The notes under the pieces: generated by a model
The model's database searches: none
What the model saw: only the letters and a program-made list of their open reading frames with translations
What the model was told of the DNA's origin: nothing
Program-made: the position numbers and the translations under genes
NCBI RefSeq assembly: GCF_024707545.1
Contig: NZ_CP062229.1
Coordinates: forward strand, 6,057,501 to 6,121,500
Reading direction: 5' to 3'
DNA length: 64,000 nucleotides
Source: Mesorhizobium onobrychidis
GTDB taxonomy: Bacteria > Pseudomonadota > Alphaproteobacteria > Rhizobiales > Rhizobiaceae
Shown here: in pieces, positions 6,443 to 14,825 of the stretch
Numbering within the stretch: the first letter of the stretch is position 1
Layout of the letters: the number at the start of each line of letters is the position of its first letter

Positions 6443-7078
6443 ATGACCAAATATGCAATCTTCGACGTCGAGACAAACGGGTTCTTTCGCTACAAGGATG
6501 CCGACGGCAAGCCTGTGCCTGCCGATGATCCGAGCCAGCCGCGGCTCGCTGAGCTCGGTGTCATCCTGCTCGACGAAAACCTTGTCGAGGAACGCGACGT
6601 GCGGCTCTACGTGAAGCCGGACGGCTGGGAGATGACCAGCGAGGCGACCGCCGCCAATGGCCTGACCACCGGGTTCCTGGAAGAGAACGGCGTACCGGTC
6701 GCGCAAGTACTCGATGAGTGGCAACGGATCATCGACGAGGGCTACGTCGTCGTCGCCTACAACGCTCAGTTTGATTGCAAGCAAATGCGCGGAGAGCTCC
6801 GGCGCGCCGGCCGCGACGACATGTTCGAGCGGACGCCCAACATCTGCCTGATGCGGTCCAGCATGAAGCTTGGCGTCAAGAAGGCGAGCGGCAAAGGCGG
6901 CTTTCCAAAGCTCGATGACGTCTGCGTCCACTTCGGCCTTGTGAACGATGCGCCGCACTCTGCCGGCGGCGATATGCGGGTCACCGCCGAGATATTCAAG
7001 CGGATGCACGCGGCCGGCCAACTGCCCGAGCCGGCGATCCATTACGCGAAAAATCATCCCGACCAGGCTGCCGCCTGA
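6443..7078 (+). CDS. DnaQ-like 3'-5' exonuclease (DEDDh)
   Basis: The 211-residue protein carries the three exonuclease motifs: FDVETNG at about residue 5 (ExoI, D and E), YNAQFD near 110 (ExoII), and HSAGGD near 174 (ExoIII, H-x4-D). These define the DEDDh branch of the DnaQ superfamily, which removes nucleotides 3' to 5'. No polymerase or lipid-binding domain is attached. It sits 29 bases before bet, so it probably acts in phage recombination or end processing. Start ATG 6443 follows AGGAGC. Confidence 0.85.
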   Translation: MTKYAIFDVETNGFFRYKDADGKPVPADDPSQPRLAELGVILLDENLVEERDVRLYVKPDGWEMTSEATAANGLTTGFLEENGVPVAQVLDEWQRIIDEGYVVVAYNAQFDCKQMRGELRRAGRDDMFERTPNICLMRSSMKLGVKKASGKGGFPKLDDVCVHFGLVNDAPHSAGGDMRVTAEIFKRMHAAGQLPEPAIHYAKNHPDQAAA

Positions 7079-7107
7079 AACCCGCCACTGCGAGAGGAAC
7101 CGCAACA

Positions 7108-8190
7108 ATGAACGCCGTCACTGTCCTTCAGCCTTCCCGCTTGCCGATCGCCGCGTCGCTCGCCAAGGAGTTCGAAATCGGGGCCGCTGAGTGGCGGGTT
7201 CTCGTCGACCAGATATTCCCGGCGGCGCAGACCGTCGAGGCCATCTCCATGGCGCTATCCTACTGCCGCGCCCGCAAGCTCGATATCTACAAAAAGCCGG
7301 TACACATTGTGCCCATGTGGTCGGCAGCGCTCGGCAGGATGGTCGAATCGGTTTGGCCTGGAATATCCGAGATCCGCACCACGGCGGCGCGCACCGGCGA
7401 CTATGGCGGCATAGACGAAGTGATCTTCGGGCCGATGATTGAGCGTGAGTTCACCGGCGAAAAGGACAAGTGGGAGAACAAGCGCAAGGTCGGCACCGAG
7501 ACCGTCACGAAGAAGGTCCGCTATCCCGAGTGGGCGAGTGTCGTCGTCTACCGCTGGGTCCATGGCGAGAAGGCGGCGTTTCACACCAAGATTTTTTGGG
7601 AAGAAACCTACGCCTCGCTCGGCAAGATGGAGGTTCCCAACGACATGTGGGGCAAGCGCCCGCGCGGCCAGCTGGACAAGTGCGTTGAGGCCGCCGCGCT
7701 GCGCAAAGCCTTCCCCGAAGAGGTCGGCTCGATGTACGCGGCCGAAGAGATGGAAGGCCGCACGCTCATCGAGCATGAGGCAACGATGCCGCCTGCGCCG
7801 CCGCCAGCGCCTACGGCGAAGATCGCCGCGCCGACCGAGAAACCCGTCGAGATCGATGGCGAGGTTTTCGACGGCGAGACTGGCGAACTGGTCGAGGAAG
7901 AGATCGTCGCACCGCCACCGCCGGCCGCCAAGAAGGCCGCAACGGCGCCGGCCAAGGCCGAGTTCGCCAATCCCGACGACATGCTGAAAGACGCCGAAGA
8001 GCGGTTCAGCAAGGCCCAGGACGAAGGCGATTGGGGCGAGGTCCACTCCGAGTTTGTCCACCTGCAGGAGACGCTGTTTCCGCCAGATTGGGACCGCCTG
8101 GTTTCGATCATGTCGCGCCACTTCGACCGGGTGAGCATGAGCGAGGAAGAGCGTGCTGCCTTGAAGCAGCACCCGATCAACGGGGGCTGA
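7108..8190 (+). CDS. bet: Bet/RecT-type single-strand annealing protein
   Basis: 360 residues. The N-terminal 200 residues match the phage Bet family: LSYCRARKLDIYKKPVHIV, GRMVESVWPGISEIRTTAA, WASVVVYRW and LDKCVEAAALRKAFPEEVG are all characteristic. These proteins anneal complementary DNA strands in phage recombination. A Pro/Ala/Glu-rich linker (about 225-290) leads to a helical C-terminal domain. The partner nuclease upstream is DnaQ-like rather than a lambda-exonuclease type. The next gene starts two bases after the stop. Confidence 0.88.
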   Translation: MNAVTVLQPSRLPIAASLAKEFEIGAAEWRVLVDQIFPAAQTVEAISMALSYCRARKLDIYKKPVHIVPMWSAALGRMVESVWPGISEIRTTAARTGDYGGIDEVIFGPMIEREFTGEKDKWENKRKVGTETVTKKVRYPEWASVVVYRWVHGEKAAFHTKIFWEETYASLGKMEVPNDMWGKRPRGQLDKCVEAAALRKAFPEEVGSMYAAEEMEGRTLIEHEATMPPAPPPAPTAKIAAPTEKPVEIDGEVFDGETGELVEEEIVAPPPPAAKKAATAPAKAEFANPDDMLKDAEERFSKAQDEGDWGEVHSEFVHLQETLFPPDWDRLVSIMSRHFDRVSMSEEERAALKQHPINGG

Positions 8191-8191
8191 C

Positions 8192-9130
8192 ATGGGAGAG
8201 ATCACTGCAATCTCGTGGTGCGACCACACCTTCAACCCGTGGATCGGCTGCACGAAAGTCTCGCCTGCCTGTGACGGCTGCTATGCCGAAGCGATGATGG
8301 ATAAGCGCTATGGTCGCGTCCAGTGGGGCGCGCCTGGGCAAGGCAACGGGACGCGCGTCCGCACATCGGCCGGCAACTGGCAACAGCCGATTCGGTGGAA
8401 CAAGAAGGCCGCCGCTGACGGCACCCGGCCATTCGTGTTCTGCTCCTCGCTGGCCGACGTGTTCGATAACCAAGTGCCGACTGCATGGCGTACCGATCTG
8501 TTCGAACTGATCCGAGCAACGCGAAGCCTCGTGTGGCTTCTGCTCACAAAGCGTCCGCAAAACATCGTTCGGATGTACGGCTCGGCTTTCGATCTGCCAT
8601 GGCCGCGCAACGCGGCGATCGGCACGACGGTCGAGGATCAGAAGCGGTTCGATATCAACGTGCCGGCGCTGCGCGATGCGGGGCTAGAACTGCATCCGGC
8701 ATTCGCGTTTCTCTCCTGCGAACCGCTTCTAGGGCCGATCGGCGGCGACATCGACGGAATCGATTGGGTCATCACCGGAGGTGAGACCGACCAGGGCGGG
8801 CACAAGGCGCGGCCGACGCATCCCGACTGGTTCAGAGACATCCGCGATCAATGCGCGGCTGCCGGCGTGGCCTACCACCACAAGCAGAATGGCGAATGGG
8901 CACCAGGAGAATGCGCCGATCACCGGCCGACCAGGACCGAGGAAGTCGCGGAATACTACGACGACAGTTGGGGTCAGCCGGCGCATTGGGATTATGGCCG
9001 AGTCACGCCGCGACGGAGCGAGGAGATGCACCGCGCCGACGAGCCTGATGTTTACCGCCTCGGTAAGTCCCGCTCCGGTCGCCTGCTCGACGGTGTCGAG
9101 CACAACGCCAGACCGGCGGTGCCAGCATGA
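8192..9130 (+). CDS. Phage Gp37/Gp68 family (DUF5131) protein
   Basis: 312 residues with the family signature WCDHTFNPWIGC followed by CTKVSPACDGCYAE, a three-cysteine cluster that is thought to hold an iron-sulfur cluster as in radical SAM proteins. Later blocks (LLLTKRPQN, FLSCEPLLGPI, WVITGGE) are also typical. The family is common in phage and mobile early regions; its substrate is not established. It lies between bet and a run of small genes. Confidence 0.82.
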   Translation: MGEITAISWCDHTFNPWIGCTKVSPACDGCYAEAMMDKRYGRVQWGAPGQGNGTRVRTSAGNWQQPIRWNKKAAADGTRPFVFCSSLADVFDNQVPTAWRTDLFELIRATRSLVWLLLTKRPQNIVRMYGSAFDLPWPRNAAIGTTVEDQKRFDINVPALRDAGLELHPAFAFLSCEPLLGPIGGDIDGIDWVITGGETDQGGHKARPTHPDWFRDIRDQCAAAGVAYHHKQNGEWAPGECADHRPTRTEEVAEYYDDSWGQPAHWDYGRVTPRRSEEMHRADEPDVYRLGKSRSGRLLDGVEHNARPAVPA

Positions 9131-9405
9131 GCGGCTCCGCGCAATGCCCGCATCTGGATTTCCAGTTCAACGTCAAGGTCGCCCGGATCGAGGACGACAC
9201 GATCAAGCAGGCCGACATCACCGGCAAGTGCATGAACTGCGATCAGCCGCTCGTCTTCCGCTGCGACCTGCCCATGGGCGTCAGTTGGACGCATCCGACG
9301 CTGTCGGTCGACGCGCAGGAGCTTCGGCTTCCTGTGCTCGTGCTCGGCGACGAGGTCGACGAGAAAAAGAAACGACCAAGCTTCAGCGTGAGGGAAATCC
9401 GATGA
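9127..9405 (+). CDS. Small zinc-binding phage protein
   Basis: 92 residues with CPHLDF at the N-terminus and CMNCDQPLVFRCD in the middle, consistent with a zinc site. Starts four bases inside the previous gene and overlaps the next. Similar short proteins occur in rhizobial prophages; function unknown. Confidence 0.6.
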   Translation: MSGSAQCPHLDFQFNVKVARIEDDTIKQADITGKCMNCDQPLVFRCDLPMGVSWTHPTLSVDAQELRLPVLVLGDEVDEKKKRPSFSVREIR

Positions 9406-9764
9406 CCTATGACGAGGCCGAGAAGATCGTCGGCGCGATCAATTACCGTGCGTTCTTTGCAATGGGTCTGGCGGAGCCGTCGAAGGTCGGCTCGCTCGAA
9501 GGCGTTTCGCTGGCGCAAATGGTCGAGGCCACAGCCGTGGTGAAGGCAGAAAACCGGCGTGCCGAAACCCACGCCAAGGAACATGGCGGTGGATACACGA
9601 GTTGCGTGGTGCCTGCCGATCGGCTGATCGCTGCCGCCTATGTGCTGGAGAACTACGATCCCGACGGCGAGGCGATCGTCATGAGCCCCTATTCGGGATG
9701 GCGCGGCAATGTGCGGGCGCTTGGCGTCACGACTCTGACCATCAAGCCAGAGGAATCAGCATGA
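9402..9764 (+). CDS. Hypothetical phage protein
   Basis: Starting at ATG 9402, which overlaps the previous stop, this is a 120-residue protein (MTYDEAEKIVGAINYRAFFA start) with a mixed helix/strand pattern. A longer upstream reading of the same frame is rejected because it runs through two real genes. No function recognised. Confidence 0.6.
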   Translation: MTYDEAEKIVGAINYRAFFAMGLAEPSKVGSLEGVSLAQMVEATAVVKAENRRAETHAKEHGGGYTSCVVPADRLIAAAYVLENYDPDGEAIVMSPYSGWRGNVRALGVTTLTIKPEESA

Positions 9765-9964
9765 CCCCAGCATCAGAAAAATTCTTCGTCGGGTTTTTTG
9801 GAACTCTTCTGCTGGCAGTTGTCGTCATCATGATCGTTACGGCTCAAATGTGGCTTTTCACCACATTCGGCCCAATCGCAGGAACCCTCGTCGTGGTCTT
9901 GGCAGCCGCTTTATTCGGTGGGTTCATGCACGCAAGCACACCTGAAAAGGACGAGAAGCCATGA
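9761..9964 (+). CDS. Small membrane protein
   Basis: 67 residues with two hydrophobic segments at about 8-28 and 33-53 and a charged C-terminus (STPEKDEKP). Start and stop overlap its neighbours. Small membrane proteins in phage early operons can alter host functions, but nothing specific is visible. Confidence 0.6.
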   Translation: MTPASEKFFVGFFGTLLLAVVVIMIVTAQMWLFTTFGPIAGTLVVVLAAALFGGFMHASTPEKDEKP

Positions 9965-10464
9965 AAGCGCTGACCATCTTTCAGCCCTGGGCTACGCTGA
10001 TAGCGATCGGCGCAAAGCCCTATGAGTTTCGTGGTTGGCAACCGCCTAAGTGGCTGATCGGCCAGCGCCTCGCCATCCACGCCAGCGCGCGCCCGATCAA
10101 GGCGAGCGAGATTCGAGCTCTCATTCGGGCTCTGCACGGCGACGAGAACATGACCAATCCGTGCCTGCGGAAGGATGTGGCGCTGCCTGTGCTCGAGCGT
10201 GTGCTGGACGCTCTCAAGAAATCGCCTGACACGCTGTTCGGCACAAAGGAGGGGCTGACGTTGCCTCACTCCTGCGTCGTCTGCACGGCGGTAGTCGGCG
10301 AACCGAAGCGCGGCGATGCCTGTGCCGTCGAATTTGGCGACAACGCAGGTAACGACAGCGACCGCGACGGCACGTTCAATTGGGGCTGGCCGATGCTGGA
10401 CATTCAGCCGGTTGCCTCGATTCCCGCGCGCGGAGCGCAAGGTCTATGGGATTGGCGCGAATGA
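9961..10464 (+). CDS. ASCH-domain protein
   Basis: 167 residues beginning MKALTIFQPWATLIAIGAKP, then YEFRGW and AIHASAR, the pattern of phage-encoded ASCH domains, a PUA-like fold thought to bind RNA or modified nucleotides. The typical second half (LPHSCVVCTAVVGE, then FNWGWPMLDIQP) is also present. The role in the phage is not known. Overlaps both neighbours by four bases. Confidence 0.75.
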   Translation: MKALTIFQPWATLIAIGAKPYEFRGWQPPKWLIGQRLAIHASARPIKASEIRALIRALHGDENMTNPCLRKDVALPVLERVLDALKKSPDTLFGTKEGLTLPHSCVVCTAVVGEPKRGDACAVEFGDNAGNDSDRDGTFNWGWPMLDIQPVASIPARGAQGLWDWRE

Positions 10465-10946
10465 CCTCCAAAGCCGCCTTCCGCCACGACGTCATCGCCG
10501 GCATGCACTGCCTGGTGCCCTGCGACCTCGACGGCGTCGAGATGCTCCAAGCCATGAAGCGCGGCAAGGAGGTCCTGACCGAGATCCACACCCCGCGAAA
10601 CGTCCGGCATCACCGGATGCTCTTCCTGCTGATGCGCCACGTCATCGACGGCGGCGCATGGGAGGGCGACGAGGAAACCTTGCTCGACTGGATCAAATAC
10701 GCCACCGGCCATGTCAAGACCTCGATCGACCACATGGGCAATCCGCATTACGTGCCGAAGTCGATCGCCTTCGTCAGCATGGACCAGGCGGCGTTCCTGC
10801 GGTTTTTCGAGCGGGCCGTGTTCGCGATCTGCCACCGCCTGCTCGGCGACGGCGAGAATTGGGAAAAGCTCCGCGACCAGATCATCGAGATTGTCGACGG
10901 CCGGTTCACCAGCCAGGCCAACCACATGGGACGGGCTGCAGCGTGA
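10461..10946 (+). CDS. DUF1367-like phage protein
   Basis: Starting at ATG 10461 the product has 161 residues. LVPCDLDGVEMLQAMKRG, TPRNVRHHRMLFLLMRHV and YVPKSIAFVSMDQ resemble DUF1367 proteins, early proteins of lambdoid and related phages sitting near recombination genes. Position before an HNH gene and after ASCH fits. Biochemical role unknown. Confidence 0.65.
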   Translation: MTSKAAFRHDVIAGMHCLVPCDLDGVEMLQAMKRGKEVLTEIHTPRNVRHHRMLFLLMRHVIDGGAWEGDEETLLDWIKYATGHVKTSIDHMGNPHYVPKSIAFVSMDQAAFLRFFERAVFAICHRLLGDGENWEKLRDQIIEIVDGRFTSQANHMGRAAA

Positions 10947-11308
10947 GCCGCCGCGAATTTTCCCGCAAGGTGAAGCAGGCCGCGCTCGCTCGCGCCGCCG
11001 GCAAGTGTGAGAAGTGCACCGCGGCGCTTAAGCCGCGCGAGGGCGAAGTTGATCACATCCTGCCCGACATTCTAGGCGGGGAGCCGGTGCTGGCGAACGC
11101 ACAGGTTCTTTGCAGCGTGTGCCATGCCGAGAAGACGGCAGACGACATCCGCCGCACCAGGAAGGCTGATAGAGCGCGCGACAAGGCGTCTGGTGCCATC
11201 CGTCCGAAGCAGTCCATCCGATCCGCTCCATTCCCAAAACCCGAGAAGCCAGCACCGAAGGCCATGCCTGCCCGTAGGTCGCTCTACACCGCGAGGACAT
11301 CGCCATGA
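10943..11308 (+). CDS. HNH endonuclease
   Basis: A GTG start at 10943 overlaps the preceding stop and gives 121 residues. The protein contains CEKC, the HNH core VDHILPDILGG, an Asn (LANAQVLC), and CSVCHAEKT, i.e. a zinc-stabilised HNH/McrA-like fold. The C-terminal 45 residues are Lys/Arg/Pro rich and may contact DNA. In phages such proteins are free-standing nickases, homing nucleases or packaging factors; which one cannot be told. Confidence 0.8.
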   Translation: MSRREFSRKVKQAALARAAGKCEKCTAALKPREGEVDHILPDILGGEPVLANAQVLCSVCHAEKTADDIRRTRKADRARDKASGAIRPKQSIRSAPFPKPEKPAPKAMPARRSLYTARTSP

Positions 11309-12021
11309 CCGACCCGACATCTGCCCCCTCTGAGGGAAGCCTGAACCCGGCAGGATTGGCCGCCGCAACATCAGCCGTCACCGCCGAGATAGACCGATAT
11401 TGGCAGGATGACACCGTAGAGGCCGGGCACGACCTCATCGCAGAAAAGGCCATCCGCGCCTATCTCGCCGCTCTCGCATCACAGCCTGTTCCTGCTGTGG
11501 CGAAGGGGTGGCGCTGCTTTCATTGCGATGAGGTGTTCACCAACGAACGGTGCGCCCGAAACCATTTCGGCCGTGACGAGATGTGCGAGCCGGCGTGCCA
11601 AATCCAGATGGGGGCGGAACGCAGCCTGTTGTCCGCACTTCGCCGCGCTGAAGACGACTGCAACGAAATGATGCAGCGCATGGAGACGGAAACGACCGAC
11701 GGCGCCAAGGCATACTACGCGCAAACGTCACGGCATCAACAGCAACTTCGCACGATCGAGGAACTCGGCTATGAGCGCGGCCTTCGTGACGCCGCCCTCG
11801 CCCCTGCTGTAGCGGTGAATGGGTGGTGCCAGCCGTTGAAGAACGGTGAGCACCAGCCGCGCCAATTCATCGTCTATTATGAGGACGCGAGAGTTGGGAT
11901 AGCAGCTTTCGAAAATGAGGCCGACGCCCGAGAGCATTGGGAAAAGTCCAATCTAAACTGGAACTGCTACCTGTTCGGTGCGCTTCCTCTCGCCGCCTCT
12001 AATTCTGGGAGCGGGAGATGA
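11305..12021 (+). CDS. Phage protein with C2H2-like zinc motif
   Basis: 238 residues. A segment near residue 72 (CFHCDEVFTNERCARNHF) has the spacing of a single C2H2-like zinc finger. The middle is helical and the C-terminal part (QFIVYYEDARVGIAAFENE) may be a small beta domain. No named family. Overlaps both neighbours. Confidence 0.6.
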   Translation: MTDPTSAPSEGSLNPAGLAAATSAVTAEIDRYWQDDTVEAGHDLIAEKAIRAYLAALASQPVPAVAKGWRCFHCDEVFTNERCARNHFGRDEMCEPACQIQMGAERSLLSALRRAEDDCNEMMQRMETETTDGAKAYYAQTSRHQQQLRTIEELGYERGLRDAALAPAVAVNGWCQPLKNGEHQPRQFIVYYEDARVGIAAFENEADAREHWEKSNLNWNCYLFGALPLAASNSGSGR

Positions 12022-12302
12022 AATATCCAGGCATCAAACGAGCCACACTTGAAATCGCCTATGATAACGGCGGCATCAATCGCATGCGGTCTGAGAAGAA
12101 GATGCTCGGTGAACTAGCAAGGTTCCTTGAGCGGCAACCCGAAGAGATTCTGCCGGCAATCGACGAATGGTTGTCGGCTCTCTCGGATGACGATCTCCAA
12201 ACCGTCTGCACGGGCGAACACTACGAAATGGAAGCTCTGCTGAAAGACGCACCGCCGTTCACCGACCGACTGCTGAACGACTATTTCGATGAGGTGTGTT
12301 GA
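12018..12302 (+). CDS. Hypothetical phage protein
   Basis: 94 residues, largely helical and acidic at the C-terminus (LLNDYFDEVC). Its ATG overlaps the previous stop and the next gene starts at its last base. No function recognised. Confidence 0.55.
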   Translation: MKYPGIKRATLEIAYDNGGINRMRSEKKMLGELARFLERQPEEILPAIDEWLSALSDDDLQTVCTGEHYEMEALLKDAPPFTDRLLNDYFDEVC

Positions 12303-12760
12303 TGACCGGCGATACATCCCCGTCCGATCGCTGCGCGAAGCCTGGTTGCGGTGCGCTGAAAAGGATAGGCAACCCCTGCACCGATTGGGATTGCCCGCAA
12401 AAATATGTGACGGCCGCTGACTACCGCACCCTGCAAGACCACATTGCCGCCCTTGAAGCTGAAATAGCTCAATTGCGGGATGGGTCGATCAAGTTTGCGA
12501 TCACCAATGCAACGCTCAGCGCACGATGCGCGGAACTCGAAGCGCGCGCCCTCAAGGCTGAGGCGGATCATGAAACGCTGTCCGGCATCATTTGTGATCT
12601 GTTCCAAGAAGACAAGCATTACGACGGATGCCTATTCAAGGAGAACCGGAATTTCCCTTGCCAGTGCGGTTACAATGATCGAATGGCGAAGTACCAGGCC
12701 GCAGTCCGTGCCGCTAAAGAACACGCCGCCGCCCGTTCCCTTGCATGGAGGGCAGAGTGA
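12302..12760 (+). CDS. Hypothetical phage protein with Cys clusters and coiled coil
   Basis: 152 residues from ATG 12302. Cys residues lie at CAKPGC and CTDWDC near the N-terminus and CLFKENRNFPCQC near residue 118; the middle (LQDHIAALEAEIAQLRDG) is a likely coiled coil. Its 3' end contains the GGAGG for the excisionase-like gene. No known family. Confidence 0.55.
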   Translation: MTGDTSPSDRCAKPGCGALKRIGNPCTDWDCPQKYVTAADYRTLQDHIAALEAEIAQLRDGSIKFAITNATLSARCAELEARALKAEADHETLSGIICDLFQEDKHYDGCLFKENRNFPCQCGYNDRMAKYQAAVRAAKEHAAARSLAWRAE

Positions 12761-12996
12761 CGCGGGCTGACCCGATCGCATATCCGCCGCGTGGGCTGTC
12801 TCGAGATGAAGCAGCGCGCTACATCGGCGTTGGCGCAACCAAGTTCGACGAGATGGTCAAGGACGGCCGGATGCCGAAGCCGAAGCGCTTGGACGGCCGA
12901 ACTGTGTGGGATCGCGTGGCAGTAGACCTCGCTTTTACCGATATCCCCGAAGATGGCCACAAAAATTTCTTCGACGGCCTCTATTCCGTGAAATAG
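12757..12996 (+). CDS. xis: Excisionase-like HTH protein
   Basis: The GTG at 12757 is preferred over ATG 12745 because GGAGG (12747-12751) sits five bases before it and it overlaps the previous stop. The 79-residue protein has a MerR/AlpA-type helix-turn-helix (LSRDEAARYIGVGATKFDEM, then VKDGRMPKP), as in phage excisionases and recombination directionality factors. It lies ten bases upstream of the integrase, the usual position for xis. The symbol is by position and fold. Confidence 0.65.
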   Translation: MTRADPIAYPPRGLSRDEAARYIGVGATKFDEMVKDGRMPKPKRLDGRTVWDRVAVDLAFTDIPEDGHKNFFDGLYSVK

Positions 12997-13006
12997 ATGG
13001 CGCGCT

Positions 13007-14152
13007 ATGGTCCCCGCCATGAAGCATCCAGACTACCCCGGCGTTTCCGACATGACGACGCGTCATGGCAAGATACGCTGGCGCCTGCGCAGAAGCGGCA
13101 AGAAGGACGTTATGCTGCCGGGCACGCCGCATACCGCGGAGTTCGACGAAGCCTATGACAACGCCATCCTTGGACGGCCAGCGCCAGTTGTGCAAATGCC
13201 CGGCAGCGCCAGTCCGAAGAGCCTCAAAGCCGCCTATCGCCTGTTGAAGAAGACCGATGAATGGCTGGTGCTTGATGACAAGAGCAGCACCCGCTACCAG
13301 CAGACGATTGAGCGCATCCTATCGATGCCGGCCGGCGGCAAGACCGTTCTCGGTGATGGCCCCGTGGAAGATCTGAAGCGCTCCCATGTTAAATCGATCC
13401 TGTCCGCCTTCCGCGACACGCCGCACATGGAGCGTATCGTGCTGATCTGCCTTCGAAAGCTGATCATGGTGGCAATCGACGAAGAATGGATAGAGGTCGA
13501 TCCGACCTACAAGATGACGCGGAACCCACAGACCGATGGTCACAAAGCGTGGCCGCTCGAGATCATGGCGAAATACGAGGCCAGATGGGGAGTCGGCACC
13601 CGGCAGCGCACCGCCTATGCCTTGGCGCTTTGGCTTGGCAATCGCGTTAGCGACATCACCCGGCTTCGCTGGGATCACCAAACAACGAAGCACATTGCAG
13701 CCGACGGGGAAATCCACACCGTCGACGGCTTCGAATTTGTCCAGTTCAAGGGGCGCAAGCGGGGGAAACAGATGTTCCTGCCAATGACCCCGATGCTCAC
13801 GCGCGAGCTGGCGCCGCTGGCGCGTGACCCGGAAAAGACGGTTCTGGTGTCGTCGCGCGACAAACCTTACACAGACGGGTCCCTAAGCACAGCCATGGCT
13901 GACTGGTGCAGGGAAGCCGGGATCGCACCAGGGTACACCATGCACGGCCTGCGCAAGGCCCTTGGCGTCAAGTTGGCCGAGTCAGACGCATCGACGCGAC
14001 AGTTGATGGAAATGCTCGGCCACAAGAACATCGCCTACGCCGAGCTCTACAGCCGGGAAGCCTCACAGACCAGGCTTGCGGTGCAGGCCATGGAGAAGGT
14101 AACGAAGATCGAGGAAGCCCGGCGCCGGCCGAAGATCTCGGCCGTGGAATGA
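13007..14152 (+). CDS. int: Tyrosine recombinase (phage integrase)
   Basis: 381 residues (second ATG at 13019 possible). The N-terminal 90 residues are the arm-binding part, followed by a SAM-like core-binding domain and a C-terminal catalytic domain. Catalytic residues visible are Arg near 212 ([13 protein letters not shown]), His-x-x-Arg near 312-315 (HGLRKALG), His in MLGHKNI near 337 and the nucleophile Tyr near 347 (AELYSRE). It should integrate and excise the element whose early genes fill the left 13 kb. The gene ends 64 bases before pdxH, so an attachment site probably lies in that gap. Confidence 0.9.
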   Translation: MVPAMKHPDYPGVSDMTTRHGKIRWRLRRSGKKDVMLPGTPHTAEFDEAYDNAILGRPAPVVQMPGSASPKSLKAAYRLLKKTDEWLVLDDKSSTRYQQTIERILSMPAGGKTVLGDGPVEDLKRSHVKSILSAFRDTPHMERIVLICLRKLIMVAIDEEWIEVDPTYKMTRNPQTDGHKAWPLEIMAKYEARWGVGTRQRTAYALALWLGNRVSDITRLRWDHQTTKHIAADGEIHTVDGFEFVQFKGRKRGKQMFLPMTPMLTRELAPLARDPEKTVLVSSRDKPYTDGSLSTAMADWCREAGIAPGYTMHGLRKALGVKLAESDASTRQLMEMLGHKNIAYAELYSREASQTRLAVQAMEKVTKIEEARRRPKISAVE

Positions 14153-14157
14153 CCGCT

Positions 14158-14196
14158 GGAAACCTGTTTTGGAACCCTTTTGGAAACCTGTTTCCA
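14158..14196. repeat. Direct and inverted repeat, candidate attachment region
   Basis: GGAAACCTGTTT occurs twice (14158-14169 and 14182-14193), and TGGAAACCTGTTTCCA (14181-14196) is an inverted repeat with seven-base arms around CT. It lies between the integrase stop and the pdxH start, where crossover or integrase-binding sites are expected. The other attachment site is outside the window, so this cannot be confirmed. No tRNA gene is present here. Confidence 0.35.
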
Positions 14197-14216
14197 AACC
14201 ATTGGAATCGTTCAAT

Positions 14217-14825
14217 ATGCAAGAAGCAAGCGGTGACTTTACTGAGGCTGCCGAGCCATTCCGCCTCTTCGCCGCATGGCTCGACGACGCGACGAAGAGT
14301 GAGATCAACGATCCCAACAGCGTGGCGCTGGCGACCGTCGATGCCGAGGGCATGCCGAATGTGCGGATGGTGCTGCTCAAGGGGTTCGATGAAAGCGGAT
14401 TTGTGTTCTATACGAATTTCGAGAGCGCCAAGGGCCGCGAGATTCTTGGCAGCATGAAGGCGGCATTGTGCTTTCACTGGAAATCGCTGCGCCGGCAGGT
14501 GCGCGCGCGCGGGCCGGTGGAGATCGTTACCGAGGCGGAAGCGGACGCCTATTATGCGACGCGTCCGCGCGGCAGCCGAATCGGCGCTTGGGCCTCAAAA
14601 CAATCGCGGCCGCTGGAGAGCCGCTTCGCACTGGAAAAGGCCGTTGCCGAATACACGGCGCGCCATGCGATCGGCGAGATCCCACGGCCGAAACACTGGT
14701 CGGGCTTCCGTATCGTGCCGCAGACGATCGAGTTCTGGCACGACCGACCTTTCCGGCTGCACGACCGCGTCGTCTTTTCCCGCAACGCCAAGGGCGGCTG
14801 GGACAAGACAAGGCTTTATCCCTAA
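14217..14825 (+). CDS. pdxH: Pyridoxamine 5'-phosphate oxidase
   Basis: The 202-residue protein oxidises pyridoxine/pyridoxamine phosphate to pyridoxal 5'-phosphate with FMN. Typical blocks are present: [59 protein letters not shown] and the C-terminal [11 protein letters not shown] 14217 fits the family; an upstream in-frame ATG at 14169 would add residues encoded by the repeat next to the integrase. Its stop overlaps that of the convergent enoyl-CoA hydratase by two bases. Insertion of the element just upstream may have replaced its native promoter. Confidence 0.92.
   Translation: MQEASGDFTEAAEPFRLFAAWLDDATKSEINDPNSVALATVDAEGMPNVRMVLLKGFDESGFVFYTNFESAKGREILGSMKAALCFHWKSLRRQVRARGPVEIVTEAEADAYYATRPRGSRIGAWASKQSRPLESRFALEKAVAEYTARHAIGEIPRPKHWSGFRIVPQTIEFWHDRPFRLHDRVVFSRNAKGGWDKTRLYP

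Noticed and set aside
8781..9764. Long frame upstream of the 120-residue phage protein
   Set aside because: The first two thirds run out of frame through the Gp37/Gp68 and zinc-protein genes; the true start is at 9402.
14153..14216. tRNA gene or tRNA 3' end as attachment site
   Set aside because: No cloverleaf or CCA-end pattern can be fitted; only the short repeats described are present.
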